This document shows positions 6,890 to 14,239 of a DNA stretch of 16,819 nt, piece after piece (the stretch's first letter is position 1; every line of letters starts with the position of its first letter). Source of the stretch: SVKR01 sp963649145. Its GTDB lineage: Bacteria > Bacillota > Clostridia > Oscillospirales > Oscillospiraceae. The notes under the pieces are model-generated. The model worked only from the letters and a program-made list of their open reading frames with translations. It was not told the origin of the DNA and ran no database searches. The translations under genes and the position numbers were made by a program. The stretch spans positions 1 through 16,819 of the forward strand of contig CAVJGI010000043.1 of the NCBI GenBank assembly GCA_963649145.1, written 5' to 3'.

Positions 6890-7402
6890 ATGCTGCGCGT
6901 GTTTCTCTGTCCGGAATCGGACCCGCGGGACCGGCTGACGCGCCTTCGCACGGCGGCGTCGCGCGCTTCGGGGCGGGACGCTTCCGGCTGGACGCGGCTG
7001 GTAAAGCCCGGCGGGAAGCCCTGTTTCGCCGAGGCGCCGGAGCTGGAGTTTTCCGTCAGCCACAGCGGGGCGTGGTGGGCCTGCGCCTTCGGCGATGCGC
7101 CGCTCGGACTGGACATCGAGCGGCATACGCCGCGGCGGTTTCAGCGGCTTGCCGCGCGGTTTTTTCTCCCGGAGGAGGCGGAATTTGTCCGCGCCGCGGA
7201 GGATCAGACGGCAGCGTTTTACCGCGTCTGGTGCGCAAAGGAGGCTGCCCTCAAGCGCTCCGGCGCGGGGCTCCCCGGCGGGCTGCGGAGCGTTCCGGTG
7301 CTCACCGGCGCGCTGCCGCTGCGCTATCTGCCCGCGCCGCCGGGCTATACGCTCTGTCTCTGCACCGCCGAGCCCGGCGAGGTGAGCATTGAGGACTTGT
7401 GA
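6890..7402 (+). CDS. Sfp-type 4'-phosphopantetheinyl transferase
   Basis: A 170-residue protein of the Sfp/Gsp family, which moves phosphopantetheine from coenzyme A to a serine of acyl or peptidyl carrier proteins. Motifs are in order: GKPxF followed by LEFSVSHSG (42-60), LGLDIE (72-77, with D75 and E77 as magnesium ligands) and FYRVWCAKEAALK (110-122, with E118 and K122). It is shorter than Sfp itself (224), lacking part of the N-terminal and C-terminal regions, but has all the catalytic motifs. It starts 6 bases after the Fe-S gene, with GGAGG 11 bases upstream inside that gene. No carrier protein, polyketide or peptide synthetase gene is in the window, so it may serve fatty-acid synthesis or a distant cluster. 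Its linkage to a molybdoenzyme is unexplained. Confidence 0.85.
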   Translation: MLRVFLCPESDPRDRLTRLRTAASRASGRDASGWTRLVKPGGKPCFAEAPELEFSVSHSGAWWACAFGDAPLGLDIERHTPRRFQRLAARFFLPEEAEFVRAAEDQTAAFYRVWCAKEAALKRSGAGLPGGLRSVPVLTGALPLRYLPAPPGYTLCLCTAEPGEVSIEDL

Positions 7403-7429
7403 AAAATTTGAAAACCTTGCGTTTCACTC

Positions 7430-7458
7430 TTGCGCATTGCAAAAGATTAGTATAAAAT
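7430..7458 (+). promoter_or_regulatory. Probable promoter of the methylglyoxal-synthase-like gene
   Basis: TTGCGC (7430-7435), 17 bases, then TAAAAT (7453-7458) within an AT-rich TATAAAAT stretch that stands out from the GC-rich neighbours. The -35 box is weak. No clear terminator separates the preceding transferase gene, so read-through is also possible. Confidence 0.45.
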
Positions 7459-7504
7459 ACATGTGCAATTTATCTGATACATTATTCTAAGGGAAGTGGT
7501 TCAC

Positions 7505-7909
7505 TTGAACATCGCACTCATGTCCAACGACGGCAAGAAGGAGCTCATGGTCCATTTCTGCATCGCCTACTGCGGGATCCTTGCCGGGCACACCATCTGC
7601 GCGACGCAAACCACCGGAAAGCTCATCAGCGAGGCCACCGGTCTGCCCATCACACTCTGCCTCCCCGCGAGTCAGGGCGGAAGCCAGCAGATCGGCGCGC
7701 GCATCGCCTATAACGAGATCGACCTCGTGCTGTTTTTCTGTGACCCGGACGACACGGAGGGCCAGACCCGCGTAAACGAGATCGCCCGCCTCTGCGACCG
7801 CTACAGCATCCCCTTCGCCTCCAACGTGGCGACCGCGGAGGTGCTCATCCAAGGTCTCCGCCGCGGCGATCTGGATTGGCGTAATATCGTTAACCCCCGC
7901 AATAGATAA
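7505..7909 (+). CDS. Methylglyoxal-synthase-fold protein, probably non-catalytic
   Basis: A 134-residue protein clearly in the MgsA family by its whole course: IALMSNDGKK, ATQTTGKLI (33-41), QGGSQQIGA (57-65), DLVLFFCDP (73-81), IPFASNVATAEVLIQGL and the closing RGDLDWR. True MgsA turns dihydroxyacetone phosphate into methylglyoxal. Against E. coli MgsA from memory, the catalytic base D71 is S60 here, H19 is N8, G46 is Q35, S65 is P54, and the H98...D101 segment is replaced by GQTR with one residue missing. D20, K23, T45, T47, T48 and D91 equivalents remain. A phosphate-binding or regulatory role therefore seems likelier than synthase activity. TTG at 7505 is chosen because it gives the family's MNIAL opening and lies 10 bases after AAGGGA; GTG at 7496 would be one base from it. 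Confidence 0.8.
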   Translation: MNIALMSNDGKKELMVHFCIAYCGILAGHTICATQTTGKLISEATGLPITLCLPASQGGSQQIGARIAYNEIDLVLFFCDPDDTEGQTRVNEIARLCDRYSIPFASNVATAEVLIQGLRRGDLDWRNIVNPRNR

Positions 7910-7914
7910 GGAAC

Positions 7915-8091
7915 GTCAAACAGAACCCGCTTCGCTGGGCTTCTGTTTGAGAGGGGAACGCTCCGCTCAGCGCACGCCCCTTCGGGGCGCACGTTCCCTC
8001 CGCGCAGAGAATTTTTCGGCACGCACAGGTCGCGCCGAAAAATGATCGGACTTTATTCGCGCCTGCGGGCGCGAACTCTGCGAGGCTTTTT
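7915..8091 (+). repeat. R2 structured repeat, copy 1
   Basis: About 177 bp, matching 11552-11729 in the same orientation. It starts 5 bases after the methylglyoxal-synthase-like gene. Parts in order: a hairpin with 10-base arms TCAAACAGAA (7916-7925) and TTCTGTTTGA (7941-7950); a shared CTCCGCTCAGCGCAC; a GCCCC-TTC-GGGGC hairpin; then CGCAGAG (8003-8009) pairing with CTCTGCG (8076-8082) to enclose ATTTTTCGGC/GCCGAAAAAT and TTCGCGCC-TGCG-GGCGCGAA; and finally GGCTTTTT. The closing T tract makes it look like a terminator or small RNA for plus-strand transcription. It has no reading frame and I do not recognise it as a named family. Confidence 0.85.
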
Positions 8092-8144
8092 CCCCGCAAA
8101 AACATGACCCCGTGTTGATCGGAAAAGAAGTAACCCCCGCGCGC

Positions 8145-8374
8145 GCCTGACAGAGAGGGAGGCCTTTGGCTGCAAGTCTCCCGGCAAGCGGCGGCGGCGA
8201 AAGACATTCCGGGAGCGGGAGGGCGCGGCTGCACGGCGTCCTTTGAAAAAAGCGTGCAAAAGGGCGCTTTCCGCGCCGAAATTGGGTGGCACCACGGGAG
8301 CCAAAGCGATCTTTGCGCGCTCGTCCCATGTGTAGAATCGATTCTTCCATGGGACGGAGCGCGCCTTGTTTTTT
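8145..8374 (+). promoter_or_regulatory. T-box leader (tRNA-Asp sensing) of hisS-aspS
   Basis: The conserved T-box stretch TGGGTGGCACCACGGG is at 8283-8298. Upstream, AGAGAG near 8152 and GGCTGCAAG at 8168-8176 are Stem I landmarks. In the 3' side of Stem I, GAAAGACATTCC carries GAC (8203-8205), an Asp codon, at the specifier position. The bases UGGC (8287-8290) that pair with the tRNA end fit a tRNA with discriminator G, as tRNA-Asp has; tRNA-His would need UGGG. Uncharged tRNA-Asp would stabilise the antiterminator and allow hisS-aspS expression. The 5' end of the leader and its promoter are not certain. Confidence 0.85.
8315..8374 (+). terminator. T-box-controlled intrinsic terminator
   Basis: GCGCGCTCGTCCCATG (8315-8330) pairs with CATGGGACGGAGCGCGC (8348-8364), with a small bulge, followed by CTTGTTTTTT. 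The loop contains a further palindrome AGAATCGATTCT. This is the stem that the T-box antiterminator competes with. It ends about 30 bases before the hisS start. Confidence 0.85.
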
Positions 8375-8404
8375 GACCGAAAAGAGAAGGAGAAACGAAA
8401 CAAC

Positions 8405-9766
8405 ATGACAAAAATGACCCCCCGGACGCTGTCCGGCTTTATGGAGCTGCTCCCCGCCGATCAGGCGAAGATGGAGCGGTTCATGGAGGCGCTGCGCCGC
8501 AGCTACGCGCTCTACGGCTTCACCGCGCTGGACACGCCCGTCATCGAGGCGAGCGAGGTCCTGCTCGCTAAGGGCGGCGGCGAGACGGAAAAGCAGATCT
8601 ACCGCTTCACCAAGGGCGACAGCGACCTTTCCCTGCGCTTCGACCTCACCGTGCCGCTGGCGAAGTTCGTCGCCCTGCACTATAATGAACTGGCCTTCCC
8701 TTTCCGCCGCTTCCAGATCGGCAAGGTCTACCGCGGCGAGCGCGCCCAGCGCGGCCGCTTCCGCGAGTTTTATCAGGCGGACATCGACGTCATCGGCGAC
8801 GGCAAGCTCGACATCTTAAATGAGGCGGAGATCCCCAGCATCATCTACCGCACCTTCACGGCGCTGGGGCTCACCCGCTTCGTCATCCACGTCAATAACC
8901 GCAAGATCTTGAACGGCTTTTACGCGATGCTCGGTCTCAGCGAAAAATCCGCCGACATTATGCGCACGGTCGACAAGCTCGACAAGATCGGCGCGGAGAA
9001 GGTCGCCGCGCTGCTCACCGGCGAGGAGATCGCTCTCACGGCGGAGCAGGCAGAGGAGATCCTGCGCTTCATCGCCATCCGCGGCACGAACGCGGAGGTG
9101 CTCGCCGCGCTGGAGGGCTACCGCGGACGCCATGAGGTGTTCGACGCCGGGCTCGGCGAGCTGCGCGCCGTGACCGCCTATCTGCCGGAGTTCGGCGTGC
9201 CGGAAGAAAACTTCGCCATCGACCTCACCATCGCGCGCGGGCTCGACTATTACACCGGCAGCGTTTATGAGACGACGCTGACCGACCACCCGGAGATCGG
9301 CTCCGTCTGCTCCGGCGGGCGCTACGACAACCTCGCGGAGTATTACACCGACAAGCCGCTCCCCGGCGTCGGCATTTCCATCGGGCTCACGCGGCTTTTC
9401 TATGTTCTTCAGGAGCAGGGGCTGCTCTCCGACGAGATCGTCACCGCCCCGGCGGACGTGCTCGTTATTCCGATGACGGCGGGCCTCGGCTTTGCCGTTC
9501 ACTGCGCCACCGTTCTGCGCAACGCGGGCATCCGCACCCAGCTTTATACGGAGCAGAAAAAGTTCAAAGCCAAGATGAGCTACGCCGACCGCCTCGGCTT
9601 CCCCTACGTCCTGCTCATCGGCGAGGACGAGCTCGCGCAGGGCAAGGCGGCGCTGAAGGATATGACCACCGGCGAGCAGACGCTCTATGCCCCCGAAGAG
9701 GCGGCAGCCGCCGTCGCCGAAGCGCTCGCGGCGCGCGAGGGCGTCCGCGTCATCTGTGAGAAATAA
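8405..9766 (+). CDS. hisS: Histidyl-tRNA synthetase
   Basis: A 453-residue class II synthetase that charges tRNA-His. Motif 2 is at about 99-131 (FRRFQIGKVYRGE...REFYQADIDVIG). The two histidine-binding signatures are ARGLDYYTGSVYE (277-289) and GGRYDNL (304-310). Motif 3 is GVGISIGLTRL. A C-terminal anticodon-binding domain follows (LVIPMTAG to about the end). Length and layout are standard. The start at 8405 is chosen because the frame opens further upstream only across the leader terminator; AAGGAG (8387-8392) is 12 bases before it. It is followed by aspS after 39 bases without a terminator, so the two are co-transcribed under the T-box. Confidence 0.95.
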   Translation: MTKMTPRTLSGFMELLPADQAKMERFMEALRRSYALYGFTALDTPVIEASEVLLAKGGGETEKQIYRFTKGDSDLSLRFDLTVPLAKFVALHYNELAFPFRRFQIGKVYRGERAQRGRFREFYQADIDVIGDGKLDILNEAEIPSIIYRTFTALGLTRFVIHVNNRKILNGFYAMLGLSEKSADIMRTVDKLDKIGAEKVAALLTGEEIALTAEQAEEILRFIAIRGTNAEVLAALEGYRGRHEVFDAGLGELRAVTAYLPEFGVPEENFAIDLTIARGLDYYTGSVYETTLTDHPEIGSVCSGGRYDNLAEYYTDKPLPGVGISIGLTRLFYVLQEQGLLSDEIVTAPADVLVIPMTAGLGFAVHCATVLRNAGIRTQLYTEQKKFKAKMSYADRLGFPYVLLIGEDELAQGKAALKDMTTGEQTLYAPEEAAAAVAEALAAREGVRVICEK

Positions 9767-9805
9767 AAAACCATACTTTCTGAAAATAAAAAGGAGAAAA
9801 CTATC

Positions 9806-11560
9806 ATGATGCAGTCCCGCACGCATAACTGCAGCGAACTGAGAATGGAGCATGTCGGCGCGCACGTCCGTCTCGCCGGCTGGATGGAAAACGTCCGCGA
9901 GGTCGGCGGCCAGCTCGTCTTCGTCGTCCTCCGCGATTTTTACGGCACGACCCAGCTCGTGACCGAGGACCCGGCGCTCATCGCCGCGCTGAAGGCGCTC
10001 AACAAGGAGAGCACCATCGCCGCGGAGGGCACCGTCCGCGAGCGTCAGGCGAAGAACCCGAAGATCGCGACCGGCGACATCGAGGTCGTCATCGACAAGC
10101 TCGATGTGCTCGGCCGCTGCCGCTATAACGAGCTGCCCTTCGAGATCAACCGCAGCCGCGAGGCCGACGAGAGTGCGCGCCTGAAGTACCGCTACCTCGA
10201 TCTGCGCAACCCGGCGGTCAAAAAGAACATCCTGCTGCGCTGCAACGTCGTCGCGGCGCTGCGCCAAGCCATGACGGAGCACGGCTTCCTTGAGATCACG
10301 ACCCCGATCCTGACGGTCTCAAGTCCGGAGGGCGCGCGCGACTATCTCGTCCCGGCGCGCAAGCATCCCGGCAAGTTCTACGCCCTGCCCCAAGCGCCGC
10401 AGCAGTTCAAGCAGCTGCTCATGACCGCGGGCTTCGACCGCTATTTCCAGATCGCCCCCTGCTTCCGCGACGAGGACGCCCGCGGCGACCGCAGCCCCGG
10501 TGAGTTTTACCAGCTCGACATGGAGATGGCGTTCGCCTCGCAGGAGGACGTGTTCGCCGTTCTGGAGGACGTGCTGCCCCCGATCTTTGCGAAATACGGC
10601 GCTTATAACGTCGCGTCCAGCGCGCCGTTCCGCCGCATCCCTTACCGCGAGAGCATGGAGGTCTACGGCTGCGACAAGCCCGACCTGCGCATCGACCTGC
10701 GCGCCGTGAACGTCTCCCCGCTCTTCGCCGGGAGCGAGTTCGCCCCGCTCGCGGACCAGACCGTCAAGGCGGTCGCCATCTCCGACTGCAAGCTGACGCG
10801 CAAGCAGATCGAGAAGCTGCTGACCGACGTGGAGGTCCAGTCCGGCGGCAAGGGCTACTGGTTCAAGGTCGGCGAGACCGGCGAGCTCGCCGGCGGCGTC
10901 GCCAAGTTCGTCGACAAGGCAAAGGCGGAGACGCTTCTGCCCCTCGCGCCGGAGACGCTCGTCGTCCTCGCCGGCGGCGAGAGCGCGACGAAGACCGTCG
11001 GCGTCGTCATCAAGACCTTCGGTCCCGCCTGCGAGGGACACATGGACAAAGAGCGCTACGAGTTCTGCTGGATCACGGATTTCCCGATGTATGAGATCGG
11101 CGACGAGTCCGGCGAGCTTGAGTTCTGCCACAACCCGTTCTCCATGCCCGCCGGCGGGCTCGACGTGCTGCTCAAGGCCGAGCGCGGCGAGATCGACCCG
11201 CTGACCATCACCGCCGACCAGTACGACCTCGTCTGCAACGGCGTGGAGCTCAGTTCCGGCGCGGTCCGGAACCACGATCCGGAGATCATGGTGAAGGCGT
11301 TTGAGCTCGTCCGCCTCGGCGAAGACGACGTGAAGGCGAAGTTCCCCGCCATGTACAACGCCTTCTGCTACGGCGCGCCCCCCCACGCCGGCATCGCGCC
11401 GGGCGTGGACCGCATGGTCATGCTCCTCGCCGGCGAAGACTCCATCCGCGAGATCATCCCCTTCCCGATGAACAAAAACGCGCAGGACGTCATGATGGGC
11501 GCGCCGGGCGAGGTAACGCAGGCGCAGCTGGATGAGCTGCACATCGCAATAGTCGAATGA
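9806..11560 (+). CDS. aspS: Aspartyl-tRNA synthetase
   Basis: A 584-residue bacterial-type class IIb synthetase. The N-terminal OB domain (GGQLVFVVLRDFYGTTQLV) binds the anticodon. Motif 1 and the catalytic core follow (RYLDLRNP, then the FRDEDARGDR loop at 220-229 and the EFYQLDMEMAF strand). The GAD insert typical of bacteria is present, and motif 3 is GVDRMVMLL near the end. ATG at 9806 has AAGGAG 9 bases upstream; the next codon is also ATG. Whether it is discriminating or also charges tRNA-Asn cannot be settled here, since no gatCAB genes are in view. The last codons GTC GAA TGA lie within the first hairpin arm of the R2 repeat that follows. Confidence 0.95.
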   Translation: MMQSRTHNCSELRMEHVGAHVRLAGWMENVREVGGQLVFVVLRDFYGTTQLVTEDPALIAALKALNKESTIAAEGTVRERQAKNPKIATGDIEVVIDKLDVLGRCRYNELPFEINRSREADESARLKYRYLDLRNPAVKKNILLRCNVVAALRQAMTEHGFLEITTPILTVSSPEGARDYLVPARKHPGKFYALPQAPQQFKQLLMTAGFDRYFQIAPCFRDEDARGDRSPGEFYQLDMEMAFASQEDVFAVLEDVLPPIFAKYGAYNVASSAPFRRIPYRESMEVYGCDKPDLRIDLRAVNVSPLFAGSEFAPLADQTVKAVAISDCKLTRKQIEKLLTDVEVQSGGKGYWFKVGETGELAGGVAKFVDKAKAETLLPLAPETLVVLAGGESATKTVGVVIKTFGPACEGHMDKERYEFCWITDFPMYEIGDESGELEFCHNPFSMPAGGLDVLLKAERGEIDPLTITADQYDLVCNGVELSSGAVRNHDPEIMVKAFELVRLGEDDVKAKFPAMYNAFCYGAPPHAGIAPGVDRMVMLLAGEDSIREIIPFPMNKNAQDVMMGAPGEVTQAQLDELHIAIVE

Positions 11561-11729
11561 GACCCGCTGCGCTGGGCTCTCATTCGAGAAGGATTCACTC
11601 CGCTCAGCGCACTCGCCTACGGCTCGCACGTTCGCTCCGCGCAGAGAATTTTTCGGCAGGTACACGCCCCGCCGAAAAATGATTAAATTTTATTCGCGCC
11701 TGCGGGCGCGAACTCTGCGAGGCTTTTTT
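11552..11729 (+). repeat. R2 structured repeat, copy 2, overlapping the aspS stop
   Basis: A 178-bp copy of the repeat at 7915-8091. The first hairpin has arms TCGAATGAGA (11553-11562) and TCTCATTCGA (11578-11587), different from copy 1 at five positions in each arm yet still perfectly paired, around a nearly unchanged CCCGCTxCGCTGGGC loop. The 3' half (CGCAGAG to CTCTGCGAGGC and six Ts) is almost identical to copy 1, including ATTTTTCGGC/GCCGAAAAAT and TTCGCGCC-TGCG-GGCGCGAA. It begins inside aspS and its end lies 28 bases before comM, so it fills the whole gap and could end the hisS-aspS transcript. Confidence 0.85.
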
Positions 11730-11757
11730 AGACTAACACACAAAAAGGAGGCTCATT

Positions 11758-13278
11758 ATGGTATCCTGCGTCCGCTCCCTTGGGCTGCTTGGCATCGGGG
11801 GCTATGAGGTGCGCGTGGAGTGCTTTCTCTCCAACGGTCTGCCCGGCTTTGACCTTGTCGGTCTGCCGGACGCGGCGGTGAAGGAAGCGCGCGACCGCGT
11901 GCGCGCCGCGATCAAAAACAGCGGACTGAAATACCCCGTCAGCCGCCTTACCATCAACCTTGCCCCGGCGGATACGCGCAAGGCGGGCACGCTCTACGAC
12001 CTGCCGATCCTGCTCGGCATCCTGCAATGCAGCGGGGACTTAAAGCGCCTGCCCGCGGACGCGGCGTTTCTCGGCGAGCTCAGCCTCACCGGGGAGCTGC
12101 GCCCCATCCACGGCGCGCTGCCGATGGCGCTCGCCGCGGCGCGGCAGGGCATCCGCTCGCTCTATGTCCCGGCGGCGAACGCGGCGGAGGCTGCCTTTGC
12201 CGAGGGCGTGACGGTCTATCCCGTCAAGACCGTGCCGGAGCTGCTCGCCCACCTCTGCGGCGACGTGCCCATCCCCCCGGCGGCGGAGCCGGACCTCTCC
12301 GCGCTCGCGCTGCCGGTGCCGGATTTTTCCGACGTGAAGGCACAGGACAACGTAAAGCGCGCGCTGGAGGTCGCCGCCGCAGGCGGACACAATGTGCTGC
12401 TCATCGGTCCGCCGGGCTCCGGCAAGAGCATGCTCGCGAAACGCCTGCCCGGTATTCTGCCGGACATGAGCCGCGAGGAGATGACCGAGGCGACGGAGAT
12501 CCACTCCGTCGCGGGCAACACCGGGGCGGAGAGCCCCGTCGTCACCCAGCGGCCCTTCCGCTCGCCCCACCACACGGTGTCCTCCGTGGCGATGAGCGGC
12601 GGCGGCAGCAACCCGCGCCCCGGCGAGATCAGCCTTGCCCACACCGGCATTCTGTTTTTGGACGAGCTGCCGGAATTTTCCCGCGAGACGCTGGAGGTGC
12701 TGCGCCAGCCGCTCGAGGATGGGCGGCTCACCATCTCGCGCGCCGCGGGCAGCTTTACTTATCCGAGCCGCTTTATGCTCGTCTGCGCCATGAACCCCTG
12801 CAAATGCGGCTGGTACGGCCATCCGAGCGGGCGCTGCACCTGCTCGCCGAGCTCCGTGCGCCAGTATCACAGCCGCGTTTCCGGTCCCCTGCTCGACCGC
12901 ATCGACATCATCGTGGAGGTCCCCTCGCTCGACTTTGACGAGCTCAAAGCCAAGCCCGCCGGGGAGTCCTCCGCCGCCATCCGCGCGCGCGTCAACGCCG
13001 CGCGGCAGCGCCAGCACGCCCGCTTTGCCGAAAGCGCCACGAGCTGCAACGCCTATATGCAGCCGAAGGAGATGCAGCGCCACTGCGCGCTGAGCCCCGA
13101 ATGCGAGGAGCTGATGCGCGGCGCGTTCGACGCGCTGGGACTCACGGCGCGGAGCTATGACCGCATATTGCGCGTTGCGCGCACGATCGCGGACCTCGCC
13201 GGAAGCGAGGAGATCGCCCCGGCGCACATCGCCGAGGCTGTACAGTACCGAAGCTATCGCTTTGAAGGAGGAGAATAA
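11758..13278 (+). CDS. comM: ComM/YifB-type Mg-chelatase-like AAA+ ATPase
   Basis: A 506-residue protein of the YifB/ComM family. ComM is a hexameric helicase that helps branch migration when incoming DNA is recombined during natural transformation; many non-competent bacteria also keep it. The N-terminal ChlI-like domain (GLPGFDLVGLPDAAVKEARDRV split as GLPGFDLVGLPD and AVKEARDRV) covers 1-170. Walker A GPPGSGKS is at 217-224, Walker B GILFLDE at 297-303, and a cysteine group NPCKCGWYGHPSGRCTCS, typical of the family, follows, then RISGPLLDRID-type sensor residues (here RVSGPLLDRIDI). The C-terminal helical domain is complete. ATG has AAGGAGG 6 bases upstream. No promoter is obvious in the repeat-filled gap before it. 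Confidence 0.93.
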   Translation: MVSCVRSLGLLGIGGYEVRVECFLSNGLPGFDLVGLPDAAVKEARDRVRAAIKNSGLKYPVSRLTINLAPADTRKAGTLYDLPILLGILQCSGDLKRLPADAAFLGELSLTGELRPIHGALPMALAAARQGIRSLYVPAANAAEAAFAEGVTVYPVKTVPELLAHLCGDVPIPPAAEPDLSALALPVPDFSDVKAQDNVKRALEVAAAGGHNVLLIGPPGSGKSMLAKRLPGILPDMSREEMTEATEIHSVAGNTGAESPVVTQRPFRSPHHTVSSVAMSGGGSNPRPGEISLAHTGILFLDELPEFSRETLEVLRQPLEDGRLTISRAAGSFTYPSRFMLVCAMNPCKCGWYGHPSGRCTCSPSSVRQYHSRVSGPLLDRIDIIVEVPSLDFDELKAKPAGESSAAIRARVNAARQRQHARFAESATSCNAYMQPKEMQRHCALSPECEELMRGAFDALGLTARSYDRILRVARTIADLAGSEEIAPAHIAEAVQYRSYRFEGGE

Positions 13279-13282
13279 CGCC

Positions 13283-14206
13283 ATGAAGAAGCTGATTTCC
13301 GTTCTTTTATCACTGACTCTGCTGCTCGCGCTCTTTTCCGCCTGCGGCAAGAAAAATGACCCCGAACCGACCGCCGCGCCTGAGCCGGTCGAGACGCCGA
13401 CCCCCACGCCGGAGCCGACGGAGACGCCGAGCCCCTATCCCCTTGCCTTCCCCATCGGCGAGGCGGCGCGCGCGGACATCGACGGCGACGGCGCAGAGGA
13501 GACCGTCTGCGTCTCCCTCACCGAGCCGGACGAATACGGCTATCGCAGCCCCTGCCTCTCCGTGAACGGCGAGGACCTCACGGACGCGCTCCGCGGCTTT
13601 GACACCGCCCAGCTCGCCGACCCGGACGAGGGCTACTGGGCGCTCACGGACATCGACCGCGCGGACGGCGCGCTGGAGATCGCCATTCAGGACCTCGGTC
13701 CGAGCGACGACCCCTTCACGAACTTTTTCCGCTATGACCGCGGCGCGCTGACCTATCTCGGCGGCGTTCCGGGGCTCATCCGCATGGACAGCGCCGACAC
13801 GCCGCTGACCTTCCCCGGCGACGGCACGATCGGGGGCTACCTGCGCTACGCCGTGCTCCAGACTTGGTTCGGCGACGCGAGCTACCGGCTCGAAGACGGG
13901 GAGATCACCCGCATGGCGGAAGACGTCTACTACGCACGCCAGCCCCAGACCGTCACGGTGCTGGAGCCGACCGCCGCCCGCGCGAGCGCGGACGAGACCG
14001 CGGAGACCGTCACCCTCGATATCGGCACGGAGCTGACGCTGCTCGGCTCCGACGACGCTGCATGGGTCCTCTGCGCCGCGCCGAGCGGCAAGGAGACCGC
14101 CGACGCGCTCTGGCTCCACCTGCGCGACGGCTTTGAGATCGAGACCGCCGACGGCAGCTACGGCTATGCGTGGGCGGTTCTGGACGGGCTGCTCTTCGCC
14201 GACTGA
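13283..14206 (+). CDS. Putative lipoprotein with a Pro/Thr linker and SH3-like C-terminus
   Basis: A 307-residue exported protein of no family I can name. Residues 1-20 form a lipoprotein signal with the lipobox FSAC and lipid-bearing C21. Residues 27-51 are a Pro/Glu/Thr linker that would hold the folded part away from the membrane. DIDGDGAEE at 65-73 has the spacing of an EF-hand-like or FG-GAP calcium loop, leading into a domain with many acidic and aromatic residues. Residues 222-290 (TVTVLEPTAARASADE...WVLC...WLHL) look like a bacterial SH3 domain. The start follows comM by 4 bases with AAGGAGG inside the comM end, so translation is linked. Surface binding is a guess. Confidence 0.75.
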   Translation: MKKLISVLLSLTLLLALFSACGKKNDPEPTAAPEPVETPTPTPEPTETPSPYPLAFPIGEAARADIDGDGAEETVCVSLTEPDEYGYRSPCLSVNGEDLTDALRGFDTAQLADPDEGYWALTDIDRADGALEIAIQDLGPSDDPFTNFFRYDRGALTYLGGVPGLIRMDSADTPLTFPGDGTIGGYLRYAVLQTWFGDASYRLEDGEITRMAEDVYYARQPQTVTVLEPTAARASADETAETVTLDIGTELTLLGSDDAAWVLCAAPSGKETADALWLHLRDGFEIETADGSYGYAWAVLDGLLFAD

Positions 14207-14239
14207 AATTAACGACAAAGCAAGGGAGATACCCCGAAA

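Noticed and set aside
8145..8300. T-box reading of histidine codon
   Set aside because: The acceptor-pairing bases are UGGC and not UGGG, and GAC sits at the specifier position, so Asp fits on two independent counts.
8366..8404. Upstream ATG extension of hisS by 13 codons
   Set aside because: It would start in the T tract of the T-box terminator. The ATG at 8405 follows AAGGAG and gives the normal HisRS N-terminus.
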